Shown: in pieces, positions 45,023 to 58,610 of the stretch | Layout: every line of letters begins with the position of its first letter | Position numbering within the stretch: the first letter of the stretch is position 1 | NCBI RefSeq assembly: GCF_027887165.1 | Contig: NC_077227.1 | Span: 550,881,766-550,945,765, forward strand | Length of the DNA: 64,000 bases | Source: Monodelphis domestica | Taxonomy: Eukaryota > Chordata > Mammalia > Didelphimorphia > Didelphidae | Direction of reading: 5' to 3' | Notes under the pieces: model-generated | The model's database searches: none | Seen by the model: only the letters and a program-made list of their open reading frames with translations | What the model was told of the DNA's origin: nothing | Translations under genes and position numbers: made by a program

Positions 45023-48000
45023 TTTTTTTTAATATTATTTTATTTGGTCGTTTTCATACATTATTCACTGGAAACAAAGATCGTTTTCTTTTCCTCCCCT
45101 CCCCTTCCCCTCCCCCCCCCCCCCCCCCGCCTTTCCCTCTCCCATAGCCGACGCATGATTCCACTGGTTATCGCATGTGTTCTTGACTCGAACCCATTTC
45201 CCTGTTGTTGGAGTTTGCATTATAGTGTTCATTTAGAGTCTCTCCTCAGTCTTATCTCCTCCAACCCTGTAGTCAAGCAGTTGCTTTTCAGCGGTGTTTT
45301 TACTCCCACAGTTTATCCTCTGCTTGTGGGTAGTATTTTTTTTTTAGATCCCTGCAGATTGTTCAGGGAAATTGCATTGATACTAATGGAGAAGTCCATC
45401 ACCTTCGATTGTACCACAATGTATCAGTCTCTGTGTATAATGTTTTCCTGGTTCTGCTCTTTTCGCTCTGCATCACTTCCTGGAGGTTGTTCCAGTCTCC
45501 ATGGAATTCCTCCACTTTATTATTCCTTTGAGCACAATAGTATTCCATCACCAACATATACCACAATTTGTTCAGCCATTCCCCAATTGAAGGGCATCCC
45601 CTCATTTTCCAATTTTTGGCCACCACAAAGAGCGCAGCTATGAATATTTTTGTACAAGTCTTTTTGACCATTATCTCTTTGGGGTACAAGCCCAGCAGTG
45701 CTATGGCTGGATCAAAGGGCAGACAGTCTTTTATCGCCCTTTGGACATAGTTCCAAATTGCCCTCCAGAATGCTTGGATCAATTCACAACTCCACCAGCA
45801 ATGAATTAATGTCCCCACTTTGCCACATCCCCTCCAGCATTCATTACTTTGCATAGCTGTCATGTTAGTCAATCTGCTAGGTGTGAGATGATACCTCAGA
45901 GTTGTTTTGATTTGCATCTCTCTGATTATAAGAGATGTAGAGCACTTTTTCATGTGCTTATTAATAGTTTTGATTTCTTTGGCTGAGAATTGCCTGTTCA
46001 TGTCCCTTGCCCATTTGTCAATTGGAGAATGGCTTGATTTTTTGTACAATTGATTTAGTTCTTTATAAATTTTAGTAATTAAACCTTTGTCAGAGGTTTT
46101 TATGAAGATTGTTTCCCAATTTGTTGCTACCCTTCTGATTTTGGTTACATTGGTTTTGTTTGTACAAAAGCTTTTTAATTTGATGTAGTCAAAATTATTT
46201 ATTTTACATTTTGTGATTCTTTCTATGTCTTGCTTGGTTTTAAAGTCTTTCCCCTCCCAAAGGTCTGACATGTATACTATTCTGTGTTTACCCAATTTAC
46301 TTATGCTTTCCTTCTTTATTTTTAAGTCATTCACCCATTTGGAATTTATCTTGGTGTAGGGTGTGAGGTGTTGATCTTTTCCTAATCTCTCCCATACTGT
46401 CTTCCAATTTTCCCAGCAGTTTTTATCGAATAGTGGATTTTTGTTCCCAAAGCTGGGATCTTTGGGTTTATTGTATACTGTCTTGCTGAGGTCCCTTTCC
46501 CCCAGTCTATTCCACTGATCTTCCTTTCTGTTTCTTAGCCAGTACCAAATTGTTTTGATGACTGTTGCTTTGTAATATAGTTTAAGGTCTGGGACTGCAA
46601 GCCCCCCATCATATGCATTTTTTTTTCATTATTTCCCTGGATATCCTTGATCTTTTGTTATTAAAATGAATTTTGTTATGTTTTTTTCTAAATCAGTAAA
46701 GAAATATTTTGGGAGTTCAATGGGTATGGCACTAAATAGATAAATAAGTTTGGGTAGGATGGTCATTTTTATTATATTGGCTTGTCCTATCCATGAGCAG
46801 TTAATGTTTTTCCAATTGCTCAAGTCTAGTTTTAGTTGTGTGGCGAGTGTTTTGTAGTTGTATTCATATAGTTCCTGTGTTTGTCTCGGGAGATAGATTC
46901 CTAGGTATTTTATTTTGTCTAAGGTGATTTTGAATGGGATTTCTCTTTCTAGTTTTTGCTGCTGAGCTGTGTTGGACATATATAGAAAAGCTGATGACTT
47001 ATGTGGGTTTATTTTGTATCCTGCAACTTTGCTAAAGTTGTTGATTATTTCAATTAGCTTTTTGGTTGAATCTCTAGGATTCTTTAAGTAGACCATCATG
47101 TCATCTGCAAAGAGCGATAATTTGGTCTCCTCCTTGCCTATTTTGATGCCTTCAATTTCTTTTTCTTCTCTAATTGCTACTGCTAGTGTTTCCTAGTACA
47201 ATGTCAAATAGTAGAGGTGATAATGGGCATCCTTGTTTCACTCCTGATCTTATTGGGAATGCATCTAGTTTATCCCCATTGCAGATGATATTAGTTGATG
47301 GTTTTAGATATATACTGTTTATTATTTTTAGGAACGACCCTTCTATTCCTATGCTTTCTAGTGTTTTTAATAGGAATGGGTGTTGTATTTTATCAATGGC
47401 TTTTTCTGCATCTATTGAGATAATCATGTGATTCTTGTTGGTTTGTTTGTTGATCTGGTCAATGATGTGGATGGTTTTCCTAATATTGAACCAGCCCTGC
47501 ATCCCTGGTATAAATCCTACTTGATCATGATGGATGACTCTTCTGATCACTTGCTGGAGTCTTTTTGCTAGTATCCTATTTAAGATTTTTGCATCTATAT
47601 TCATTAGGGAGATTGGTCTATAGTTTTTTTTCTCTGTTTTTGATCTGCCTGGTTTTGGAATCAGTACCATGTTTGTGTCATAAAAGGAGTTTGGTATTAC
47701 TCCCTCTTTGCTTATTATGTCATATAATTTGTATAGTATTGGGATTAACTGTTCTCTGAATGTTTGATAGAATTCACTGGTGAATCCATCAGGCCCTGGG
47801 GATTTTTTCTTAGGAAGTTCTTTGATGACTTGCTGGATTTCACTTTCTGATATGGGGTTATTTAAGAATTCTATTTCCTCTTCTGTTAGTCTAGGCAGTT
47901 TGTATTTTTGTATATATTCATCCATATCACCTAAGTTGGTGTATTTATTGCCATATAATTGGGCAAAGTAATTTCTAATGATTGCCTTAATTTCCTCTTC

Positions 48001-48229
48001 ATTGGAGGTGCTGTCCCCCTTTTCATCTTTGATGCTGTTAATTTGCTTTTCTTCCTTCCTTTTTTTAATTAGATTGACCAGTACTTTGTCTATTTTGTTT
48101 GTTTTTTCAAAGTACCAGCTTCTTGTCTTATTTATTAAATCAATAGTTCTATCACTTTCAATTTTATTAATTTCTCCCTTAATTTTATTTCTTTATCTTA
48201 ACTCATCTTTATGTTTACTTAGAAAGTAG
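45023..48229 (-). mobile_element. L1 3' half, copy B (antisense, 3.2 kb)
   Basis: Begins with poly(T) directly against copy A, carries the 3' UTR almost identical to 31112-31552, then ORF2 back to the region before the RT. 5'-truncated. No obvious target duplication with copy A. Confidence 0.92.
45399..48225 (-). pseudogene. L1 ORF2 remnant of copy B
   Basis: Long open pieces remain: 47925-47170 (251 codons, [36 protein letters not shown]), 47099-46629 and 46334-45399 (311 codons, the C-terminal domain with [12 protein letters not shown]). The frame breaks between pieces remove the polymerase box from any continuous frame. Confidence 0.88.
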
Positions 48230-48339
48230 TTATCACATGGCAAAAGTTTTCTGAGCACTGGACCACTAATGTTTGGGAGGGTAAAATTGGATTTAATTGT
48301 AAAAGGTACATTTCTGCACTCAAATAATTCATACTGCAG

Positions 48340-50040
48340 TCTTTAAAATTTTTAAATATTATTATTTTATTTTCTCAATTATATATAACAATTTTAATAT
48401 ATTTTTCTGAAATTTTGAATTCCAAATTATCTACCTCTCTTATCCTTCCTTGAGATGGTAAACAATTTGATCTGGGTTATACATGTATAATCATGGAAAG
48501 CATGTTTTCATATTGATTATAGTATGAGAGAATATTCATATAAGACCAAAACCTCCAAATAAACACATATACAAATAAAATCAAGTGAAAAATTGTATGT
48601 TTCAGCCTGCATTCAGAATCCATCAGTTCTTTCTCTAAAGCTGGATAGGGCTTTTTTCCTTAAGTCCTTCAGAATTGTCTTGGATCACTGAATTGCTGAG
48701 AATAGCCAGGTCTTTCACAAATGATTGTCATATAATATTGCTGTTAACTGTGTACAATGTTCTTCTGGTTCTGCTTACTTAACTCTGCATCAGTTCATGT
48801 ATGTCTTTTCAGGTCTTTTCTGAAATCATTCTGTTCATCATTTCTTATATTTCAATAGTATTCCATAAAATCACATACCACAATTTGTTCAGGCATTTCT
48901 TGATTGATAAACATCCCCATAATTTCTAATTCCCTGCCACCAACAAAAAAAGCTTCTGTAAAAAATTTTGTACAAATAGATATTTCCCCCTGCCTTTAAA
49001 AAAATTGCTTGGGATAAAGACAAAGTAGTCATATGTCTGGATCAAAGAGTATGCACAGTTTTATAGCCCTTAGGGCACCTTAGGGCATAGTTCTAAATTG
49101 TTCTCTTGAATGAGGTTGGATCAATTTATACCTTCACCAACAATTCATTAGTGTCCTGACTCTGTCATATCCCCTACAACATTTATTACTTTCCTTTACT
49201 ATCATATAAGCCAGTCTAATAGGTGTAAGGTGGTAACTTAGAGTTATTGTAATTTGAATTTCTCTGATTAATGATTTACAATTTTTTTTTTTCACAAGAC
49301 TAGATAGCTTTGATTTTTTCATTGGAAAGCTGTTCATATCTTTTAAGTGTTTGTCAATTGGTAATGACTTGCATTTTTATAAATTTGACTCAGTTCTCTA
49401 GATATTTGAGAAATGAAATCTTTTTCAGAGAAATCTGCAATGAAAAAATTTTTTCCCACTTTCTTGTTTCCCTTCTTAGCTTAGATGCATTAGTCTATTT
49501 GTATAAAACCTTTTTGATTTAATGTAATCAAAATTATCCATTTTACATCTTCTAATATCTATCTCTTGTTTGGTTGTAAATTCTTCCCTTATCCATATAT
49601 CTGACAGTTGAACTATTCCATGCTCCTCTAATTTGGTTATGATATTGCCCTTTATGTCTAAATCATATATCCATTTTGACCTTACCTTGTAATAGTATTA
49701 TAGGATGTGAGATATTGGTTTATATGTACTTTCTGCCATAGTTTTCCAATTTTACCAGCAGTTTTTGGTTAAATAGTGAGTTCTTATGCCAAAACTGGGA
49801 TCTTTGGGTTTATAAAATACTAGATTGCTATGGTCATTTAAAACTATATATTGTACACCTAATCTATTCCATTGACCTATCATTCTATTTCTTAGCCAGT
49901 ACTGGATTGTTTTGCTGGTTATTACTTTATAGTACAGTTTGAGATCTGGTATTGCTAGGTCACCTTCCTTCACATTTTTTTTCATTATTTCCCTTGATAT
50001 TCTTGACTTTTTGTTCTTCCTATGAATTTTTGTTATTATT
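48340..50040 (-). repeat. Older L1 3' part (antisense)
   Basis: gatggtaaacaatttgatctgg, accacaatttgttcaggc, aactgggatctttgggtttat, cttagccagtactggattg: ORF2 C-terminal half in reverse, diverged. Confidence 0.85.
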
Positions 50041-51728
50041 TTTCTACCTCTATAAAATTAGTTTTGATCCTGTTTCAGTTTTAGACAACATTGAGATAAA
50101 CATTATCAACTTCTGCCTTAGTCTCTTAAATAAGTTACTTCTGGCAAGAGATGAGAGGTAGATAGAGAATAGGAATTCCAATCAGGAATTTAATAGATAT
50201 AGGTCAATTGACATAAGAAGGAGATCAAATAAGGATGACCTGTCAGCCAAAAATTGACTTGCCAATTTGAGAGATATGTGAGAAATTTGTGAACTTTTTG
50301 GTTTGTTTATATTTTTGTAATTGTATTTCACAATAATTGATTTCTTTTAGAAACTGTTAGAATTCAATTTTATTTATCCTATTCATTCTAAATCATATTT
50401 AGAATCCTATATCTTATTTTATGGATTTAAAAATATTTTTCTAATAAGTAGTATATAGGATTCAACAGAATGCCAAAAAGAGACCATGCCAATTAAAGGT
50501 TATGGACACCTGATTTAGAACATGCTTGCTGGTTGATTAACTGTGTTTGACAAATTGCAAAGTCCTGTTAATTTTCACAAGCTTCTCTTTGAAACAGGCT
50601 ATTTCTATATAAGTATTCTTCCAATGATACTCTAAGGCTATGTCATGGAACACTATGATTTCTGAAAGATTGAAGTTGATAATTGTAAATAATTAATCTA
50701 AAGGATGGTTAACAAGCACATGATGGGTATAATTAACTACAACAAATAGCAAAGAACCTACTTTGGAGAAAATATGTATAGAATGTTAAAAAGAAATGAA
50801 TGATCAATAAAAAATAGGTTGGATATAGGGCAAGAACAAGAAACATCCTCTAGACAATCCATGTGCTCCATTGATATACTTGTCCATTCACAAAGACTGA
50901 TGATTTAGTGCAACTGTTGTTTATTGTTGTTATTTATTATTTATTATTATTACAATGTGTTTATCCCTGGGATGAGGTTGTGGGAGTGGGGGGGATGCCT
51001 TGAAATGTCTATAATATAAAAAGAAAAAAATCAATATAGATTAAAAAAAGAAGCTATAAAATGTCTAAAGAAGTTTTTGTTAGATTTTTTTTTTTGTTCT
51101 TAAACATTCTGCTCTTCAAAATTAAAACATCTTGTTCTGTGTACAGGGAAGCTTGACCCTTGAATATATGTTTGGCATAAGTTCAGAAGCACTCTAGTTT
51201 GAGAGAGGGCCTGATGGACAGCAAAATGTATTCTCCCAATTCTTTACTAAATAAAAATGCTAAGGAATTTGTCTTAAGTATAAAATTCTAATCTTTTATT
51301 TGGATCTAACTATTTCTATTTCTTTCAGAGCTCCAAAAATCCAGGCCATAAAACAATTCTGTTTGAGATGATTCCAGGATGTGGTCTCTAGTGATCTGGG
51401 GGTGCTGTTCCTACCTGTGGAAGGTTTGGATGATAGCACTGCTATGCTATTTACAATGCCTTAGGCCACATTGAAAAGATTAGGTAGAAGTTGATTGTGA
51501 CATTTCTGGTCTATTATGTCTTATGAGATCATGATGTTCTTTTGCCTGCAAGTCCCTCACTATCCCTTACTAGTTTCATTTTTCAGCCCTCTTTATTCTC
51601 TACATCCAGGTTTTCTGACATCTAGATTAACATATAGGAAAAGATCCAGTCCTATCAATTCACAATTTTTTCCTGAAAACAGCACCCAACTCTCATACTA
51701 CGTGTCATTAAGGTTTGTATTGCTTAAT
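50041..51728. other. Intergenic, AT-rich
   Basis: No gene seen. A TTA/TTG simple stretch lies at about 50910-50955. Confidence 0.4.
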
Positions 51729-53815
51729 TGGGGAAGCTAGGAGGTACAGTGATTAGATCATTGAACCTAGAGTCAAGAAGACCAGAGTTCAAATCCAGTT
51801 TCAGACTTTTTAAAATAACCATTTATTTATTTGTTTTAAAATATTTTTCCATGTTTATATGATTTATTTTCCTTTTCTTTCCCTCTTCCCTCCTCTCATC
51901 CCAGAGCTGACAAGCAATTCCACTGAATTGTACAAATGTTATCTCTTGATACCTATTTCCAAATTTTTCATTTTCCCTATAGAGCAATTTTTTAAAGCCT
52001 AACCCCCAAATCACATAACCTTATATACATGTGATAAGTGATGGCATATGTTTTGCTTTTGCATTTCTACTCCCATAATTCTATCTCTCAATGTGGATAG
52101 CATTCTTTTACATAAATCCTTCAGGAAAGTCCTGGCTTATTGCATTGCTACTAGTAGCAAAGTCTATTACATTGGATTTTTTCTACAATGTTTTACTTTC
52201 TGTGTACAGTGTTCTTCTGGTTTTGCTCATCTCACTCTGCATCAGTTCACTGAGGTTCTCCTAGTTCATATAGAAAGCCTCAAGATCATCAATCCTTAGT
52301 ACAATAATATTCTATCATCATCATACACCACAATTTGTTCAGCCATTCCCCAATTGAAGGACACCCCTCGTTTTCCAATTTTTTTTTTTGCCACCACAAA
52401 GAGCACAACTGTGAACATTTTTGTACAAATATTTTTCTTTGTCATCTCTTTGGGGTGCAAACCTAGTAGTGATATTGCTAGATCAAAGAGTATGAATTCT
52501 TTTAAAGCCCTTTGTGCATAATTCCAAATTGCCTTCCAGAATGGCAGGATTAATTCACAACTCCACCAGCAATTCATTAGTGTCCTGATTTTGCCACAAT
52601 CTTTCCAACATTTATTACCATTTATTTTTTTAAAAATATATAACATAACATAATATATAATATAACAATAATATAATACATATGATTTGTTCTATTACAA
52701 TCAATCATATACCACAACTTGTTCAACCATTCCCTAAGTGATGAATATCACTTCAGTTTCCAGTTACTGGAGCTACTATAAATATTTTAGAATATATGCT
52801 TTCTTTTCCTTGATCACTTTAGGAAATATAAAGTTGTATTACTGCGTCAAAAGGTATATACAGTTTTATAACTATGTAAATGTAACTCCAGATTGCTCTG
52901 CAAAATTTTTGGATCAGTTTAGATTCACCAACAATATATCAGCATCCCTATTTTTCCACATCCACTCCAACATTTGTTATTTTGTCCTCGTCATTTTAGC
53001 CAGTCTGATAGGTATGAGATGACATATCAGAATTGTTTTGATTTGCATTTCTCAAATAGTAATGACTTAGTACATTATTTCATATAGTTATATTTAGCTT
53101 TGATTTTTTCATCCAGAAACTATCTGTTCATATCTTTTGAACAAATATCAATTGGAGAATGGCTCATATTCTTACTTAAATATTTGATAAAGTTCTCTAC
53201 ATATTTTATATATGACATCGTTATTTATCTGATTGTTTATAAAAATGGTTTCCAAACTTATTGCTATTCTTCTAATACTGATTACATTAGTTTTATTTGT
53301 ACAAAGCCTTTTCAATTCAATGTATTCAAAATTATCTGTTTTACATCTCACAATATTGTCTCTTGTTTATTCCTAAATTCTACTATTCATAAATCTGATA
53401 AGTAATATGTTCCCTGTTCTTCTAATTTGTTTATAATATCTCCCTTTATACCTAGTTCATGTACCCATTTTGACCTTGTCTTGGTAAACGGTGTAAAATA
53501 TTAGTTTATATCTGGTTTCTATCAAACTGCCTTCCAATTTTTCCAATAATTTTTACCAAATAGTGAATTCTTATTCTAAAAACTTGGAACTTTGCCTTTT
53601 TCAAATACAAGGTTGCTATATAATCTTTTATGATTATTTGTTGTCTCAGACTCTTACTATCTATGTTACCTTGAGCAAGGAAGCCACTTAACCTCAGTTT
53701 CCTTATCTGTAAGACGAGCTTGAAAAGGAAATGGCAAAACCACTCCACTATCTTTGCTAAGAAAACCCAAATGGAGTCACAAACAGTTAGATATGACTGG
53801 AATAACTAAACAATA
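51729..53815 (+). repeat. Old tRNA-derived SINE split by L1 insertions
   Basis: 5' part 51729-51808 (ggaagctaggaggtacagtg, ttcaaatccagtttcagact) continues at 53646-53815 (ttgagcaaggaagccactt, ggaaatggcaaaaccactcc, gagtcacaaacagttagatatgac). tcagact is repeated at 51801 and 53646. Confidence 0.85.
51809..53645 (-). mobile_element. Two L1 3' fragments in tandem (antisense) inside the SINE
   Basis: The first runs 51809 to about 52620; after an AT-rich joint (52620-52690) a second restarts at caatcatataccacaacttgttcaacc and runs to 53645. Both cover the same ORF2 region, so they are separate insertions or a duplication. Confidence 0.8.
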
Positions 53816-53889
53816 ATTATTGCTCAATATTAAAAGGACAAGTATGTAGGAAGATAAAATATTGTTCCAAAGGAGAAATTGCAAAGTTA

Positions 53890-54185
53890 CAGAAGTCTAT
53901 TGGCACTCCAAGAATCTCAGAGTGGGAAGGGACCTCAGAGGTCACGTGGTCTAACCCAGATCTAAACAAGTATTCCCCTCTACTATATCCCAGACAAGTG
54001 CTTATCTAGTCCCTGCTGGAAGAATTCTAAGGAGGAGTAAGGGCACCAACATTCCTCCTTCCTTTTAGCTCTAATTGTTGGGAAGTTCTTGTTTATGGTC
54101 AGCATAAATCTACTCTGCATTTCTACCTCTTGCATCCTGGATCTGAAATAAACACATTCATAGGGAATCAAGCCTTGAGTTTTAG
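53890..54185 (-). repeat. L3/CR1 LINE 3' fragment
   Basis: gtgggaagggacctcagagg, ccctgctggaagaattct, ttgggaagttcttgtttatgg: the CR1-clade 3' pattern. Confidence 0.65.
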
Positions 54186-54542
54186 TTCCTTCTCCTTCCT
54201 CCCTCCCCACCCCCTTTGATTTACCCTTTTTCCTTTCTTCTGCGGGTGTATGTAAGCTCAGTACTAGATTTCTAATCTATGTCTATGAAAAACTCTAATT
54301 TCTATGAAATTCTAAAAAAAATCTAATCTATGTCTAATCTATGAAAAGGCTGTGAATGAGGCTCACTCCTAAAATCTACTTATTCAAACTATATTTTCTT
54401 TCACAGGAACTCCAAGTCAGTGGCAGATATCTCTTTTTTTGGGTCAAAATGTCTATTTTTGTGCAGAAAATTCTATCTATCATTTCCCCTAAATAGTAAA
54501 TCTCAGGTCATATAGTACTAGTTTTTGGTAAGCCCGCTAAGA

Positions 54543-54735
54543 AGGGCAGCTAGGTGGCTCATTAGATGAAGGAGCAAATATGTGTTTGAAAAAGAAAAGG
54601 AAAGAAAGAAAGGATATGCTTTCGAAGCCTACAAGCCCAGAATCTTTATGACCTTTTGACTGAGGAGAGTAACTTAATCCCTTGGGGCCTTACTTTTCTT
54701 ACTGATTGATTCTAAGAAAGTAAGTTTTTTTTTTT
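54543..54735 (+). repeat. Marsupial SINE, rearranged
   Basis: gggcagctaggtggctcatt head, purine-rich middle, and ttgattctaagaaagtaag tail. Confidence 0.65.
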
Positions 54736-55159
54736 TAAGCAGAAAAAAAAAAGCAGGCTAAGAGACTGAAATGAAGGACTGGAGATGTTGAGAAGCAAGG
54801 CCGTGGAGCAGAATAGAAAAAGCACTGGGTTTGATTTAGAGTTGTGCCCATGCTATAACACTGACCATAAATCTGAACTAGTTATATGTGTGTTCTGAAT
54901 CTTTTACCCTACCACCTAAAGATTCTAGCCTTGGAAGCTTTTTCTCCCCATTAAACCATCTCCTCTGTCCCGAGTGGTAAATTTACTCTTCAGTCCTTAT
55001 TGATGAAATTAGCTTATTTTATCAGTTTCTCAAACTGTCCCTTGTGTCCTCTCTAAAAGGCTCATGGCTTTAAGGTACACATTCTAGGTGACATAGACCC
55101 TCTTCTCTAATCTTCCCTGTATCCTGATTTCATTTTAGGTTTCCTTCAAGACTTAGTTT

Positions 55160-55312
55160 TTCCTTCTTTAAAAAAAGTTTTATTTTAATAAATTTCCACA
55201 TAAGTTTTCTGAAATTATATGATCTGAATTGTCTCTCTCCCTTCTTCCCTCCCCTTTCCTGGAACTGGCAAGCAATTCAATCTGGGTTATACATGTATTA
55301 ACACTTAAATTA
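55160..55312 (-). repeat. Old L1 3' UTR fragment (antisense)
   Basis: aaatttccacataagttttctg, ggaactggcaagcaattcaatc, gttatacatgtatt. Confidence 0.7.
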
Positions 55313-55319
55313 GTTTTTC

Positions 55320-55440
55320 CTTCTTTTTTTAAATTTAAATTAATTTATTTAGTCAAGTTAGAACATTATTCCTTGGTTACAAGAATCATATTATTTCTCT
55401 CCCTCCCCTCCCCCATCCTCCTTATAGCTGATGAGTTAGT
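55320..55440 (-). repeat. L1 3' end fragment (antisense)
   Basis: ttagaacattattccttggttac and a C-rich tract; same family as 57195-57420. Confidence 0.65.
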
Positions 55441-55682
55441 TTTTCCTACTTAATAAGACTCATCTTACCTACACTCTAATGAGTACCACTTTTTTTTGTT
55501 TCTGAGACTCTTTAGCTTCTAACTCATTGGTAAGACTAGAATAATAGACAAAAACTAGAACCAATAAACAATTATCTTTCTCTTTTGTTTGTTCTTTTTT
55601 TTGCTTTCTAATTCCTGATTCAGTGTTCATACTCTTCTCCTCCAGGAATGTTTTTCTAGAATCCAGATGTCAACACAACACA

Positions 55683-55688
55683 GACACA

Positions 55689-55731
<43 letters not shown>
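55683..55731. repeat. (CA)n microsatellite
   Basis: About 24 CA units. Confidence 0.97.
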
Positions 55732-55733
<2 letters not shown>

Positions 55734-56110
55734 CTCCTTAGCTAAATGGTAAGTAATAAACAATTCTCCTCCAACAAGGTTATGTTATCACAATGGTATT
55801 TACCTTTCTGCTTCAGTGATGTGGAACAAAACATTCTTGGTCTGAAACCAGGCATAATTGTGTACACACAGAAATCCTAATGAGGTCATTTGTGGGTACT
55901 AGTTATTTGATACTCTTCTATCTTCACTGAGTAACTGAGATGATTTCAACAATGACTGATGACGATTTTACATTGAAAAAAGTATCATTTTAATCTAGTC
56001 ATATTTGGATGAAGTCCCTTTACACATATATATTCTGACTCCAACTATATCTTTTTTCCCACTTTTTCATTCAATTTAATCAAATAATCTCTATGTATTT
56101 GCACATGTTT

Positions 56111-56138
56111 ATCTATCTATCCATCTATCCATCTATCC

Positions 56139-56190
<52 letters not shown>
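56111..56190. repeat. (TATC)n microsatellite
   Basis: About 20 units, with TCCA variants at the left. Confidence 0.97.
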
Positions 56191-56855
56191 GCCTACATCC
56201 TATCACTATTTGAGACTGACTCTCCCTATCTCATCTTAGCTGGAAGTGTCATGGCTACACTGACCAATTTAAATGCTGATTTGACTTTCAACTTAATGTT
56301 CTAGCTGGGCTCTGTTCCTATTGTGGAGGATTGGGATGGGGAGGGGCACTGTCCCAAATGTCAAATTTTTATGAATTGCTGTTTTCAGAGCTAGTTTTGG
56401 AGGTCTGGAAGTTTTTAGGGTCTCTGAAGTGCTGTGACTGAGGAGAGGTGTAGTCATTGCTCTTCTGGTCTGCACTCTAGACCTTACCCAGGAAGGGCCT
56501 CTGATAGGTGAGATTTCAATCTATACTGTTCCTCAAGGGCCCTTGCTATGTTGGTACCAGAAATGATATTATTTCTCAATGTCCCTGATTCCTTGTGACT
56601 GAAAGTACCACTCTCCACCCTTGAACTGTGCCACAAAAGTGGGAATAGACAAAGGGTATGCCCCTCTAATTAATGGGTTGGAGGGATGAGCACTCACTTC
56701 TCCCTCAAACTCTCTTTAGAGAGAGCTCAGCATTCCCTAGGCAATACTTCATTTCCTACCAGCTACTCTGCTTGGTGTCAGCCTCATCATCATGCTGCCC
56801 TTGTGTCTGATATCTTCTAGATCCAACCTGTCCCCAAGCTTTTCAGGTTCCTTTT
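56191..56855. other. Intergenic, unique
   Basis: No gene or repeat recognised. Confidence 0.4.
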
Positions 56856-56975
56856 GTGTATTGTCTTTCCCCATTGATTATAAGCTCCTTGAGGCCATGG
56901 GATGCTTTTCTCTTTCTTATTTTTATCCTTAGTTCTTAGCACAGTAGGCACTTAATGAATCTTTTCTGAATTGTA
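56856..56975 (+). repeat. L2/MIR-type 3' tail
   Basis: ataagctccttgaggccatgg, tagcacagtaggcacttaatg. Confidence 0.7.
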
Positions 56976-57059
56976 CTGTGTAGCACATAAGAGGTAGCAT
57001 AACAAAATAGGTAAGATTATTATGGTAGAGGGAACTCAGTTTAAATACTGGCTCAAACA

Positions 57060-57445
57060 TTTTAAAATTTATTTTATTTTTTATATATTTTGTTCAGATT
57101 ACATGTAGATACAATTTTAATAATTGTTTTCTAATAGTTTGTGCTACATATTCTGGCTTATTCACGTTTTTTGCACTTTTTTTGCACTTTTTTTGGGGGG
57201 GATTTTATTTAATTAGTCAATTTAGAACATTATTCCTTGGTTACAAGAATCATATTATTTCCCTCCTCTCCCCCCACCCCTTCCTATAACCAACCCGCAA
57301 TTCCACTGGGTTTTACATGTGTCCTTGATCAAAACCTATTTTCATGTTATTGATGTTTGCACAAGGATGACCTTTTGGAATCTACATCCCCAATCATATC
57401 CCCCTCAACCCATGTAATCAAGCAGTTGTTTTTCTTCTATGTTTC
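57060..57445 (-). repeat. Two L1 3' fragments (antisense)
   Basis: 57060-57160 (ttgttcagattacatgtag) and 57195-57445 (attattccttggttacaag, gcaattccactgggttttac, aatcaagcagttgtttttc). Confidence 0.75.
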
Positions 57446-57629
57446 ATTCACTTTTATTGCCTCTATAAACTCGAACAAGACACTTGATCCCTCTGGGCAT
57501 CAGTTTCCTCACTTGAAAAATAAGGAGTTTGGATTAGTTCACCTCTAGGTCTCTTCTAGATTTCAATCCCATGACCTGGAATTTAGAGTCACAGTTCCAG
57601 TCCCACTTCTGCCACTAATGAAAAGAAAT

Positions 57630-57965
57630 GTGTCAGTCCCTTGTACAAAAAACTTCAGTAGTTTCCCATTGGCTATAGCACAAAAGACCATCCTTAGTTT
57701 GTCAATCAAGACTTTCCACAACTTGGCTTCCATTTACATTTCCATTCTTATCCCATATTATATCTCTTTATGTATTCTATATTCTAGTCAAACTGGGTGA
57801 CTAGCTGTTTCCTCAAACACTGTTAATTTATGATGGTGGAATTATACCTCCATTTCTCATCTTTGTGCATTTTAGCATGTCGTTACCCCTTTTGGAATCT
57901 AGTCCTTTCTCATTATTTGTCTTTGACCTCTGATTTTCCTTTAAGGTTCAGCTAATTTTCTACTT
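57630..57965 (+). repeat. L2 LINE 3' region
   Basis: cagtagtttcccattggcta, caagactttccacaacttggc, ttctagtcaaactgggtgac. Confidence 0.75.
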
Positions 57966-58204
57966 CTTTTAGGTTATGACGTGTTTTGTGAGTGATTGCC
58001 CCCCACCATGGGGTCTCCATCTTGTATTTCTTTGGGTTCTTGTTTACAAAATGCAGAGTTAGACTAGATGACCACCAGGGTCCCTTCTAGCTCTAGATGT
58101 ATGAACAATGGATTTTATGAAATGTTTTCTGTGATATTCCTTACATAATATTCCATAAAAAATCCAAGTGATTGATTGTTATCTCAGTTGCTTAGTATTC
58201 TATT

Positions 58205-58560
58205 AATATGCTGTTTAGATTTCCTTGTTGCATCTTACTAACTTCCCAGTCACTCTCAATTTTCTCAGTGTCTTCATTACTTGGCTCATGGTCTTCCATA
58301 GCATCTCACCTTCTGCCATCATTCCTTAGGGACTTCAAAATTCATTTGGATAACCCCTTTAATATCCTGGCCACACAACCTCTTAACTTCTCTAACTTCA
58401 ATGACTATTTTTTCTGTCCCTTACCAAACACAAACCAATATGTTGTATTTTCTGAGACATCATCATTTTACAGAATTGCAGTACCTCAGAAATTGAAATC
58501 CCTAGCTCTGACCATGATCTTGTATCTTTCCATATGTTGTACTCATTCCTCAAGCTAAAT
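58205..58560 (+). repeat. CR1/L2-clade LINE endonuclease relic
   Basis: A 116-codon frame (58208-58558) contains DFKIHLDNP, like the GDFNIH-type block of CR1/L2 endonucleases. Fossil only. Confidence 0.55.
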
Positions 58561-58610
58561 CTGCAATTTGCCTGTGGGAGGTTGTTATACTTCATACTTC
58601 AAGAGTATCT

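Noticed and set aside
55683-56190. CRISPR-like or regulatory repeat arrays
   Set aside because: Simple CA and TATC microsatellites without spacers.
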